In this document: positions 1 through 9,157 of the stretch, in pieces
Numbering within the stretch: position 1 is the stretch's first letter
How the letters are laid out: each line of letters starts with the position of its first letter
DNA from: MGIIb-O5 sp036154155
Lineage (GTDB): Archaea; Thermoplasmatota; Poseidoniia; Poseidoniales; Thalassarchaeaceae
DNA: 64,000 bases
Assembly: GCA_036154155.1 (NCBI GenBank)
Contig: JAYZLP010000012.1
Location: 1-64,000, forward strand
Reading direction: 5' to 3'
Made by a program: the position numbers and the translations under genes
Notes under the pieces: model-generated
Databases searched by the model: none
Seen by the model: only the letters and a program-made list of their open reading frames with translations
Told to the model about the DNA's origin: nothing

Positions 1-1154
<1,154 letters not shown>

Positions 1155-1178
1155 ACGAAACTCGGAAACCCGGGGGTT

Positions 1179-1198
1179 GGAGCGGCTTCGGCCGCTCC
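1179..1198 (+). terminator. UUCG hairpin after 16S
   Basis: A perfect 8-bp stem (GGAGCGGC/GCCGCTCC) closed by a TTCG tetraloop lies 24 nt after the 16S 3' end and is followed by a pyrimidine-rich TTCTCCCACCC stretch. The likely role is transcription termination or 3'-end protection of the rRNA transcript. The structure is seen; the function is inferred. Confidence 0.6.
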
Positions 1199-1293
1199 TT
1201 CTCCCACCCTTGTAGAGTCCCAGCGATAGCGCTGATTGAAGAGATAGAGCGTTTTATCGCCGAATCCGGTGCAATTCCTGCATCTATGAGAAG

Positions 1294-1299
1294 GTATAT
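1294..1299 (+). promoter_or_regulatory. TATA box of aapJ
   Basis: TATATA centred 28.5 nt before the ATG at 1325. In archaea this places transcription start at or next to that ATG, giving a leaderless mRNA. The box lies inside the coding sequence if the upstream ATG at 1286 is used, which argues against that start. Confidence 0.55.
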
Positions 1300-1324
1300 A
1301 CCATCTATACCTCGTAGCGGGGGC

Positions 1325-2524
1325 ATGCGACGCATGCTCGCTATGACAATGATGCTGTTAATGACGACTGCGGCCCTAGCGGGCTGTGCGGGATCCGACG
1401 TCACCCAAGACGACGTTGATGCCGCGTATGACAACGGATACGCTGCCGGAACGGCAGACGCTGCCGCCGTAAGCACCCTGGACACGATCGTAGATCGTGG
1501 ATCCATGAAGTGCGGTGTAAAGGAGTCCCAATATGGAATGGGATACCTAGACTCGGCTACTGGCGTCCGCTCGGGACTGGACATCTCGTACTGTATGGCT
1601 GTTGCCGCCGCCCTAGGGCTGGACCCCTCGACTGACGTCGAGTACATCCCAGCTTCAGGATCGGACAGGTTCGACAAGCTATCATCGGGTACGATCGACG
1701 TCCTGATCCGCACCACGACCTGGACCACCAGCCGTGATGCTGGCCTGAACGCTGACTTCGCTGGTATGAACTTCTACGACGGACAGGGTATCCTAGTTCG
1801 CGAGGACGCTTACCCAGCGGACGTGGCCGGAAACTCGGCTGCTAACCTAGACGGCGCGAACATCTGTGTCGGAATCGGAACCACGACTGAGGGCAACCTG
1901 CAGGACTTCTTCGCTTCCCGTGCGATCGACTTCACGTCCATCGGAACTGCTGACGCAGCCGAGGCGACTGACAAGCTGATCTCCGGCGAGTGCGACGCAT
2001 TCACTGGCGACATGTCCGCAATGGTTGCCAAGAAGTGGGCACTTGACACGGATGGCTCCATCGAGGGCGGAACATGGATCGCCTCGGAGCTTATGTCCAA
2101 GGAGCCCCTTGGAGCAGCTACCCGTGACATGGACTCGGACTTCAAGGACGTAGTCGCATGGGTCTGGTATGGAATGGTTACCGCTGAGGAGATGGGAGTC
2201 ACCGCTGCAAACTACGCAGACATGGCCACCACTGCCTGCGCCGAGAACGAGGCAGGCTCCGCCGCTGACCCAGGGATGTGCAGGCTTCTGACCTCGGACC
2301 TAGGTCTGGGCACATCTGCCAACCCACTATCCGGAACCTGGATGCAGGCTGTCCTAGCGGCAGTCGGCAACTACGGAGAGGCATATGACGACGCATTCTG
2401 CGACGGATCATATGACGGAGTCTCAGGATCGGACGCCATGACCGGCTGCCTGATCTCGAGGGCCGGTACCGCAAACGCACTCGCTTCCGAGGGCGGACTG
2501 CAGTACGCACCTCCAATGCGCTGA
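1325..2524 (+). CDS. aapJ: Amino-acid ABC transporter substrate-binding lipoprotein
   Basis: Extracytoplasmic binding protein of the general L-amino-acid (Aap/Bzt, family 3) uptake system. The N-terminus is a short lipoprotein signal peptide starting MRR, with lipobox LAGC (Cys21), so it should be membrane-anchored outside the cell. Aap-type landmarks are an RG..KCGV segment after the linker, a SDRFDKLSSGTIDVL block, TTTWTTSRD, and FYDGQGILV. At 399 aa it is slightly longer than typical AapJ, with an Asp/Ala-rich linker after the lipobox. ATG 1325 is preferred over ATG 1286 because a TATA box sits 28.5 nt upstream and it gives a compact signal peptide. It leads the cluster with two permeases and an ATPase; a strong hairpin after the stop could make it more abundant than the membrane subunits. 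Confidence 0.93.
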   Translation: MRRMLAMTMMLLMTTAALAGCAGSDVTQDDVDAAYDNGYAAGTADAAAVSTLDTIVDRGSMKCGVKESQYGMGYLDSATGVRSGLDISYCMAVAAALGLDPSTDVEYIPASGSDRFDKLSSGTIDVLIRTTTWTTSRDAGLNADFAGMNFYDGQGILVREDAYPADVAGNSAANLDGANICVGIGTTTEGNLQDFFASRAIDFTSIGTADAAEATDKLISGECDAFTGDMSAMVAKKWALDTDGSIEGGTWIASELMSKEPLGAATRDMDSDFKDVVAWVWYGMVTAEEMGVTAANYADMATTACAENEAGSAADPGMCRLLTSDLGLGTSANPLSGTWMQAVLAAVGNYGEAYDDAFCDGSYDGVSGSDAMTGCLISRAGTANALASEGGLQYAPPMR

Positions 2525-2558
2525 TCGCTATTAGCGAAAAGTAGCCGGATTTACGAAA

Positions 2559-2588
2559 GCGCCCGGGGGGGTTTTCTCCCCCGGGCGC
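2559..2588 (+). terminator. GC-rich hairpin between aapJ and aapQ
   Basis: An 11-bp perfect G+C stem (GCGCCCGGGGG pairing with CCCCCGGGCGC) with a T-rich loop lies 35 nt after the aapJ stop and is followed by CTCAATTTCTTC. It is probably a transcription terminator or mRNA 3'-stabilising structure that separates aapJ output from the permease genes. Confidence 0.65.
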
Positions 2589-2617
2589 CTCAATTTCTTC
2601 ACTACCCTTTTACACCT

Positions 2618-2640
2618 CATGCTCCCCTACGGGGAGCATG
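2618..2640. promoter_or_regulatory. 23-bp perfect palindrome over the aapQ start
   Basis: Two 10-base arms (CATGCTCCCC and GGGGAGCATG) flank a 3-base TAC spacer, and the right arm contains the aapQ ATG. A T-rich TATA-like element (TTTTACA, 2608-2614) lies about 27 nt before that ATG, so the palindrome covers the probable transcription start. It could be a repressor operator, or an RNA hairpin sequestering the start codon and the GGGGAG Shine-Dalgarno-like arm. The function is inferred. Confidence 0.55.
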
Positions 2641-4737
2641 GGGGTCACAGGCGCCGCTCTCGATGGCCCTACATCCACCCCTCTTGTCGAGAAGCTCCTC
2701 GGGACCAAGGTCGGTTTCTACAACGCAGCTTCCCTCATTTTACTCTCGGCATTCCTGTGGTTTTACACTAACAAGTTCTTCGGGATGTCCGCCGAATACA
2801 TCGAGGCGATGTCCAGAGACATTACCCTGAATGGGGCCCAGATGAACCCATCCTTCATTGAGATGAACACCCTAATCCTGGTGATAGGGGGGACTCAGCT
2901 GATCCTCTTCCTGCTCGTCCAGAACGACTTCTCCAAGTTCGTCAAGGAGACATCCGACGTCAGGGGATACTCGACCTCGCTCTTCGCCATCGCGATGTTC
3001 ATCCTGGCATTCGTGGCTGTCCCCTTCCTGGGTCTAACTCCGGGAACGCAGGCACCATTCTTCTTCCTTGGGGCGGGGACTGTAGCAGGCACCCTACTTC
3101 TGCAGAACAACATGCATCAATTACTCGACCCAACGGCATGGAGGGAGAAGGAGGTCGACATCACTGGCGCCGCCATCTCGTTGGGTTCCATTGTCGCATT
3201 CATCGGGCTAACCCTGAACCTCTCGATGCTGACCATTGATGGCGTCCAGATACTCTCTGCCCTCACTGTAATGTTGGTCCTCTTCTGGTCCGTTGCCCTC
3301 TCCTCCGAGTCATCCAAACCGGCCATCCAGGCGCACAGGACGGCCGCTCTCGCATTCCTCGCACTATTCCCGATAATCATCTACTTCGTTCTCCGAGTGA
3401 TGTACCTGCAGCACCACCCTGACCCTGTTATGACCAACAGGTGGCTCGTTGATCTGGAATTCATGGAGTTCGGCAACACCTTCAGGATAAACAGCTGGCC
3501 CTTCGAGGTCGAGCCCACCCTTGACAGCAGGTGGCTGTTCTACAAGGCAGCCATAATCAACTCCGCCCGCGCGACCCTTCTGAGCATCGTCCTATGCACG
3601 TTTCTCGGGATAATCATAGGCGTCACAAGGCTCTCCTCCAACTGGCTCGCATCGACGATGGCAACCGTATATGTCGAGGTATTCAGGAACCTACCCCTCG
3701 CTGTCCTCCTCTTCCTCGTGGCCACCCAAATGGGTCACCAGCTCCCGCGATTCCATGATGAGGCCAACCTGTTCGATGGAGCGATTTACTACAGCAACCA
3801 GGGAATCTGGTTCACGACCGTCGCCTCCTATCAGATGCTCTTCACCGCAATAGTCGGCCTTGCGCTTCTGAGGACCGCGCTAAGGTATGGCGAGAGGGTC
3901 GAGCCGAGGGGGCAGGCCGCATCTGCATCATCCCCTTTCCTGATGATTAGGAGACCGTTCCGAGGCATGGGATGGAGGCTAGAGCCGGTGGCCTGCGAGC
4001 TATTCGTGATAGCTGCGGGAGTGACCTTCGTGGTCTTCCTCCACCCCTTCGTCACCACGGCAGGAGGCGGAAGATGGGCAGCAGCAGGACTCCTGTTACT
4101 GGTTTACTCACTTTACGTGTTCACATGCATGGACGACGACGGCATGAACATCCTGGAGATAGACGACTCAGACGATGGGATCAGGAGGAAGTTCACAATC
4201 TGGGTCTCGGCCCTGGCAATCGCATCGGGGCTCGTCCTCTCGCAGGGCCTAAGCAAACCCGAGTACATCAAGCCCAATCTTCTAGCGAAGGGAACCTGGG
4301 ACATCGCGGAGGGGACAGGATTCGAGATCACCCCCGCCTTCGCTGCCATGATAATCGGACTCACCCTGTTCACCGCCTCAACCGTCGCCGAGATTGTCAG
4401 GGGAAGCATTCAGTCACTCCCGAGGGGGCAGGTTGAAGCTGCCATCTCACTCTCACTCTCACCCTTCCAGAGATTGCGCTTAGTCATACTTCCACAGGCG
4501 CTCAGGAGCATGGTGCCCCTGCTGAACAATCAGTACATGAACGTCTGGAAGAACTCGAGCCTTGCTGTGGTCGTCGCCTACAGTGACATCTTCTACGTCG
4601 TAGTCATAATGATGAACAACGTCGGTAAGCTAATCCCTCTTTTCCTACTTCTCTTGGTCACCTACCAGGCAGGTAGCCTGATGATTTCGGCGGTGATGAA
4701 CTGGTACAATGCCAGAGTAACGAGCGTGAAGATATGA
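2638..4737 (+). CDS. aapQ: Amino-acid ABC transporter permease, AapQ-type, enlarged
   Basis: Membrane subunit of the amino-acid importer. The C-terminal quarter carries the HisM/GlnP-type core with the EAA loop near residues 599-632 (EAAISLSLSPFQRL, then LPQALRSMVPLLNNQ), which docks to the ATPase. A second conserved permease stretch near residues 310-370 includes a VEVFRNLPLAVLLF motif, equivalent to the EVFRxxPLLV segment of AapQ. The protein is 699 aa against roughly 400 for most AapQ; extra hydrophobic segments occupy the first 240 residues and the middle. The ATG at 2638 lies inside a perfect palindrome. The stop overlaps the next start by four bases (ATGA), so it is translationally coupled to the second permease. 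Confidence 0.9.
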   Translation: MGVTGAALDGPTSTPLVEKLLGTKVGFYNAASLILLSAFLWFYTNKFFGMSAEYIEAMSRDITLNGAQMNPSFIEMNTLILVIGGTQLILFLLVQNDFSKFVKETSDVRGYSTSLFAIAMFILAFVAVPFLGLTPGTQAPFFFLGAGTVAGTLLLQNNMHQLLDPTAWREKEVDITGAAISLGSIVAFIGLTLNLSMLTIDGVQILSALTVMLVLFWSVALSSESSKPAIQAHRTAALAFLALFPIIIYFVLRVMYLQHHPDPVMTNRWLVDLEFMEFGNTFRINSWPFEVEPTLDSRWLFYKAAIINSARATLLSIVLCTFLGIIIGVTRLSSNWLASTMATVYVEVFRNLPLAVLLFLVATQMGHQLPRFHDEANLFDGAIYYSNQGIWFTTVASYQMLFTAIVGLALLRTALRYGERVEPRGQAASASSPFLMIRRPFRGMGWRLEPVACELFVIAAGVTFVVFLHPFVTTAGGGRWAAAGLLLLVYSLYVFTCMDDDGMNILEIDDSDDGIRRKFTIWVSALAIASGLVLSQGLSKPEYIKPNLLAKGTWDIAEGTGFEITPAFAAMIIGLTLFTASTVAEIVRGSIQSLPRGQVEAAISLSLSPFQRLRLVILPQALRSMVPLLNNQYMNVWKNSSLAVVVAYSDIFYVVVIMMNNVGKLIPLFLLLLVTYQAGSLMISAVMNWYNARVTSVKI

Positions 4738-6287
4738 TTAGCGACAAACTCATCGATTTCGAGCAGTCGGTCGCGGGCAAGCCATGGGCTCCTTGGACTA
4801 AGCAGCAATCGATGAACATGTACATGTCATACGCTTGCATGGCCTTGGCACTGGTCATCGGCGTCGGGGAGTTCATGGATCTCGAGCAACAGGCCTCTAA
4901 CGAGGGGGCCAGTGCCGCGTATGCGGCGTTATGGGCGGCCTCTTCGGCATTGACACTCGCCTTGGCATCTTGGGTAACACTGATCGCCGCATCGAAACTA
5001 ACTCCCTTCAAGGACCCCCTGACAGCGATACTGGGGCTTGCAACGGCTTGGATCGTCTACGTCGTGGTCAAAGGATTCGGACACTTCGTCCTCGTCGAGG
5101 CAGAGTGGGAGGTCGTCTGGGCAAACAGGGTGCTCGTCTTGATCGGTCAGCAGATGACAGAGTTCATGACCCAGAGCCCTGGTTCGGATTACTGCATAGC
5201 TGAGTGCTATGCAACTAACGAGAACTGGAGGTTCTGGCCCATACTCTACCTCGTCTTCATCATGGTGGGAGCCGCATACGGTACTACGGGGGACCATTGG
5301 GCGAAGTTTGTCGGCGGATTCGGCGTTGCAGCACTCTTCATGCTGGGAGTCGCCTCAGCCCAGCCAGAGAGCGCCAACTACCACATCGAGGGCCCACAGT
5401 CGAGGCTCCTCTTCGCCACCGCTCTCGGCTACGCCTCATTCGGGGCCAGCCACTACTACTGCTCAGTCTCTGAGGAGTACAAGGCCAATCGCCTCAGAGG
5501 GTACCTGGCAATGCTCGCAGTCTTCACATTCTTCTTCACCATAGTCATAATGGATCCGCCCGAGACCGTTCAGAAGGTCGCAGGCTTCCTGGGAATCGAG
5601 TCGATGGCTGAAGGCGGGATCAAGGCGTCCCAGTGGGGGGGCCTGTTCGTCAACCTGCTCATAGCCGCGGCGGGATGCGTTCTGGGATTCGGAGTTGGAG
5701 TGGTCCTCGCATTTGGCAGGCAGAGCGAACTTCCGTTCTTCAAGGTCCCATCCGTCGCCGTCATCGAGCTCGTTAGGTCCGGCCCACTGATCTGCTGGCT
5801 CTATGCAGCCGTCTTCCTGATGCCGGACCTCATCGACCCATTTTACGACGCTGAGGACATCATGAGGATGCTGATCATCTTCGGGCTATTCGGTGGTTGC
5901 TACATCGCAGAGGTCCTCAGAGGGGGCCTCCAAGCCGTCGACTCCGGCCAGAAGGAGGCGGCACTGGCTCTGGGCCTTTCACCGTTCCAGACCAAGATGA
6001 GGGTCGAGCTTCCAAATGCGATTAGGACGACACTCCCATCGATCGTCAGCGTCTTCATTGGTCTATGGAAGGACACCACCCTTCTCTTCATCATAAACAT
6101 CCTCGACTTCTTCAAGCTGGCAAAGGATCTGCCAAACACAGACCTCAGATTCCTAGGGGACTTCCTAGAGCCCCTTTACGTGACAGCCTTCGTGTTCTGG
6201 ATTTTCGCATTCTACCTATCAAGAGTCTCGATGAGGATCGAGAAGAGTCTTGGTTTGGTTAGAGAAGGAGGGGGAGAGGCAGCATGA
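4734..6287 (+). CDS. aapM: Amino-acid ABC transporter permease, AapM-type
   Basis: Second permease of the Aap-type importer, pairing with the upstream subunit. The conserved half begins around residue 290, with VFRSGP-like IELVRSGPLICWLY and the EAA loop near residues 407-440 (KEAALALGLSPFQTKM, then LPNAIRTTLPSIVS). The N-terminal 280 residues hold several further membrane segments and a small Cys pair, making the protein 517 aa against about 380 in proteobacterial AapM. It overlaps aapQ and aapP by ATGA at both ends, so the three genes form a tightly coupled operon. Extra N-terminal membrane domains in both permeases are a shared oddity of this transporter. Confidence 0.9.
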   Translation: MISDKLIDFEQSVAGKPWAPWTKQQSMNMYMSYACMALALVIGVGEFMDLEQQASNEGASAAYAALWAASSALTLALASWVTLIAASKLTPFKDPLTAILGLATAWIVYVVVKGFGHFVLVEAEWEVVWANRVLVLIGQQMTEFMTQSPGSDYCIAECYATNENWRFWPILYLVFIMVGAAYGTTGDHWAKFVGGFGVAALFMLGVASAQPESANYHIEGPQSRLLFATALGYASFGASHYYCSVSEEYKANRLRGYLAMLAVFTFFFTIVIMDPPETVQKVAGFLGIESMAEGGIKASQWGGLFVNLLIAAAGCVLGFGVGVVLAFGRQSELPFFKVPSVAVIELVRSGPLICWLYAAVFLMPDLIDPFYDAEDIMRMLIIFGLFGGCYIAEVLRGGLQAVDSGQKEAALALGLSPFQTKMRVELPNAIRTTLPSIVSVFIGLWKDTTLLFIINILDFFKLAKDLPNTDLRFLGDFLEPLYVTAFVFWIFAFYLSRVSMRIEKSLGLVREGGGEAA

Positions 6288-7039
6288 GTGAATTTGCAAA
6301 AGAAGAGATGATTATTGAGACTGAGGGAGTGAAGGTAAACTTTGGAGACTTCTGGGCATTGAAGGGAATAGACATCAAGGTGGCGAGAGGCGAGATTATT
6401 GTCATCCTCGGGCCTTCCGGTTCGGGTAAGTCCACCTTCATCAGGACCTTGAACAGGCTTCAGCCACACAGCGGGGGGGTCATAGAGATAGATGGAATCA
6501 CCATCGACGACGATACCACGGTCAAGGACCTGAAGTACGTCAGATCCGAGATCGGTTTCGTTTTCCAGCAGTTCAATCTATTCCCACACCTGACCATCAT
6601 GGAGAACATCACTCTCGCTCCGATGAAAGTCAAGGGGATGAGCAAGAGGGAGGCCGAGGCCAAGGCCGAGGAACTCCTAGAAAGAGTCGGCATACCCGAG
6701 CAGGCGTACAAGTACCCAAGCGGACTATCCGGCGGGCAGCAGCAGAGGGTCGCGATAGCACGTGCGCTAGCAATGGACCCGAAGATTATGCTATTCGACG
6801 AGCCAACATCAGCTCTCGACCCCGAGATGATCAAGGAGGTTCTGGACGTCATGGTCGACCTGGCAAAGAGGGACATCACCATGATCGTGGTAACTCACGA
6901 GATGGGCTTCGCCAAGGAAGTGGCAGACAGGGTCATCCTCTTCGACGAGGGTCACCTGATAGAGGAGAACACACCAGACGAGTTCTTCGACAATCCACAG
7001 CATGAAAGGACCAAGCTATTCCTTGAGCAGATTCTATGA
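6284..7039 (+). CDS. aapP: Amino-acid ABC transporter ATPase
   Basis: Cytoplasmic ATPase that powers the importer. All ABC motifs are intact: Walker A GPSGSGKST, the Q-loop in FQQFNLFPHLT, signature LSGGQQQR, Walker B IMLFDEPTSALDP and the switch His in VVTHEMGF. At 251 aa it has the normal length for the polar amino-acid (GlnQ/HisP/AapP) subfamily, and the FQQFNLFPHLTxxEN stretch is diagnostic of it. It starts four bases inside aapM and ends the operon; eleven bases later the convergent NAD kinase gene stops. Confidence 0.96.
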   Translation: MSEFAKEEMIIETEGVKVNFGDFWALKGIDIKVARGEIIVILGPSGSGKSTFIRTLNRLQPHSGGVIEIDGITIDDDTTVKDLKYVRSEIGFVFQQFNLFPHLTIMENITLAPMKVKGMSKREAEAKAEELLERVGIPEQAYKYPSGLSGGQQQRVAIARALAMDPKIMLFDEPTSALDPEMIKEVLDVMVDLAKRDITMIVVTHEMGFAKEVADRVILFDEGHLIEENTPDEFFDNPQHERTKLFLEQIL

Positions 7040-7050
7040 ATGATGACCGA

Positions 7051-7926
7051 CTACTGGCTAATCCAGTGGGCGACCCTGTCATGTATGGTGCTACGGAAGG
7101 TAAGTAACTGCAAGGTTGGCCCATTCAGGTCCACAGTTACGGTAGCACCTCTTGTGAAGTGGAACTCGTCCCAGCCATCAGCCACCACGTAGCCTCTGTG
7201 CATGTCGCTCGTCATCAGAGTCGGCTCATCTGTCCACGCCCAGTATGAACCATCCTCCGACCGATCCTCCCTAGGCAGGTCTCTAGCCACGAATAGGTAC
7301 CTGTTGTCAATCTCGTCGAGAGGAAACGTCGTCCCCTCTATGTTGGCCACATGCCTGAACCAGGCGCCCTGGCCGAGGAATGTCGAGAAAAGGCACCCAG
7401 AAGAGTGCTGCATGACATCAATCCCCTCAGATGCCCTCTGGAGCCTATATTTTGAGGGCTGGTACTGGTGTGTGTTCGCCACCAGCAGGTCATTCAGGGC
7501 AGGGTCAGTCACTATCTTGTTCCCACTGGTAGTAACAATCTCTGCTTGTAGACGCGGCAGCGTATTGACGATCGCCCCTCCATTTATTGCGGTCCTGACA
7601 TCTTCCGCAAAGCTATCCGGGTCACTCCCCATGTAGAATCCATATGAGCCATCGTCGTCATCTGCCCGTGGATGGCTATTCACCCCCATTACCGGGGTCT
7701 TGTCGTCCACGGAGTGGGCTATGGAAGTCAGAGTCCCATCGCCACCTAGGACAACTACCAGATCTGGGTCATCGAAATCCCCCCTACGGACCGTCTCTCT
7801 CGCTGTATAGTCGACCCTCACCGAGCCTTGCCTTTCCAGCTCATCCAATGCCTTCCTGACGGTTTCTAGGGCCTTGTCGTGAACCTCCTCGAAGTTCTTC
7901 TTGTAGACGACAAGCACATCGGTCAC
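7051..7926 (-). CDS. nadK: NAD kinase, NADK2-like
   Basis: Phosphorylates NAD to NADP. The nucleotide-binding GGDGT motif is at residues 61-65, followed by PVMGVNSHP, and a later LNDLLVANTH segment with an HSSG stretch corresponds to the catalytic and NAD-binding parts. The VNSHP after GGDGT and the layout of the C-terminal half recall the eukaryotic mitochondrial NADK2 branch more than the usual archaeal or bacterial PpnK; that subfamily placement is inference. Length 291 aa is normal. It is transcribed leftward, convergent with the transporter operon and divergent from the following lipoprotein gene. Confidence 0.87.
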   Translation of the reverse strand: MTDVLVVYKKNFEEVHDKALETVRKALDELERQGSVRVDYTARETVRRGDFDDPDLVVVLGGDGTLTSIAHSVDDKTPVMGVNSHPRADDDDGSYGFYMGSDPDSFAEDVRTAINGGAIVNTLPRLQAEIVTTSGNKIVTDPALNDLLVANTHQYQPSKYRLQRASEGIDVMQHSSGCLFSTFLGQGAWFRHVANIEGTTFPLDEIDNRYLFVARDLPREDRSEDGSYWAWTDEPTLMTSDMHRGYVVADGWDEFHFTRGATVTVDLNGPTLQLLTFRSTIHDRVAHWISQ

Positions 7927-8045
7927 GTCTTCGCCCTCGTCCTACCCTCTAAGTCGTCCCATATAGGAGACTCGCCTCTCCATTTTCCGAATTATTGTGA
8001 CCTCTGTTGCATGCCTTCATCAGCATCGAGCTCCCGCGAGATGAT

Positions 8046-9116
8046 GTGAGAGTGCCACTGGCGGTGATTTTCCTTGTCATCTCCGCCCCGCTTTCGGGGT
8101 GCTTGCAAGTCGAGGAAGACCCCTGTCCAGACTCGAACTGCTTCCCCCTTACATCCGATGCCTTGAATGGCATACTCTCTGATGGTAGCTCATTCAACGT
8201 CCTCGCCTATTCTCAAATGTACGACAGACTGAGGGTGGAAACAACCGCCTCCTCTACGGTCCAAGGTCAATTTGGAGAAGTGTACTGGAGCGTGGCGAAG
8301 GACGACTCCAAACAACTCAGATCCGTCGCCACTAGGGTCACTCTAGGTACATATTCGATGAACAACGAGGTAATTGAAGGTGGCGAAATCACCAACATCA
8401 GGATCGGAAATGTCTGGTTCGAGGGCAGGGACGAGGCGCCAAATTATTCGGATCCGTTCGAGGAATTCGCGCAGTTGTCAACCATGGACCCTGACGGGGA
8501 CTGGCCTCCTTTCGGATTCGACACAACTCAGATTTCTGGACTGGACTGGAGGATCACAGGGGACGAGTCATCACTGCAGCAAGTCGCATCTGCAACTAAT
8601 TCCTCACACACAATCGTCCTCGAGTTGATGGGGAGCCCTCCGATCATCACTTCCATAGAGACATATGCAGGAGATGAAGATCAATTCACACTTACTATTT
8701 CCACAGGAGACGAGGTCGAATTGACCCTGAGGGAGGATATCGAAAGAGCGCCCCTGGGATTTAGCCCGGATGGAACATCCTTAGTCGAGGGCGGGGTTAC
8801 TCAGTGGGCTGGCTCAGTTCAGAGTGGCTTTGCAACGGAAGCAAATCCATCCGAACTGGTCATTCACGGAATAATAGGCTCAGACGAGAATGCTTCTACG
8901 GCATCCTCGATGAAATTGGACTCTGGGGCCTACAATGAAACCCTGGCAGATGGAACTTGGTGGGATTTCACCTGGTCCGATCAGGATTCAGACGGACTCG
9001 TATCTAGTGGCGACATATATGCCGTCAGGACTAATGCCACGGGAGAACTTAGCATTGCAGTATATGACCTGTGGGCAGATGCATGGACCGGGGGCCCTCT
9101 CGCGTCACAGGATTGA
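8046..9116 (+). CDS. Predicted lipoprotein, unknown function
   Basis: I do not recognise a family. A lipoprotein signal is clear: MRVPLAVIFLVI followed by lipobox LSGC, from the GTG at 8046. A TTG at 8007 would add 13 residues and is less likely. The mature part is acidic and Ser/Thr-rich with likely beta structure, and contains Asp-rich stretches such as DPDGDW and DQDSDG that could bind calcium. It lies just upstream of, and in the same direction as, an MsbA-type ABC exporter (41-nt gap), although that gene seems to have its own TATA box. Anchored outside the membrane; a role with the exporter is only a guess. Confidence 0.75.
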   Translation: MRVPLAVIFLVISAPLSGCLQVEEDPCPDSNCFPLTSDALNGILSDGSSFNVLAYSQMYDRLRVETTASSTVQGQFGEVYWSVAKDDSKQLRSVATRVTLGTYSMNNEVIEGGEITNIRIGNVWFEGRDEAPNYSDPFEEFAQLSTMDPDGDWPPFGFDTTQISGLDWRITGDESSLQQVASATNSSHTIVLELMGSPPIITSIETYAGDEDQFTLTISTGDEVELTLREDIERAPLGFSPDGTSLVEGGVTQWAGSVQSGFATEANPSELVIHGIIGSDENASTASSMKLDSGAYNETLADGTWWDFTWSDQDSDGLVSSGDIYAVRTNATGELSIAVYDLWADAWTGGPLASQD

Positions 9117-9157
9117 ATCACAGTCATATTCAAACGGCCCATGGCCAAGGGCCCGAC

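Noticed and set aside
4113..4436. Alternative frames inside aapQ
   Set aside because: The main frame carries the EAA permease motif across the same bases; the alternatives have none.
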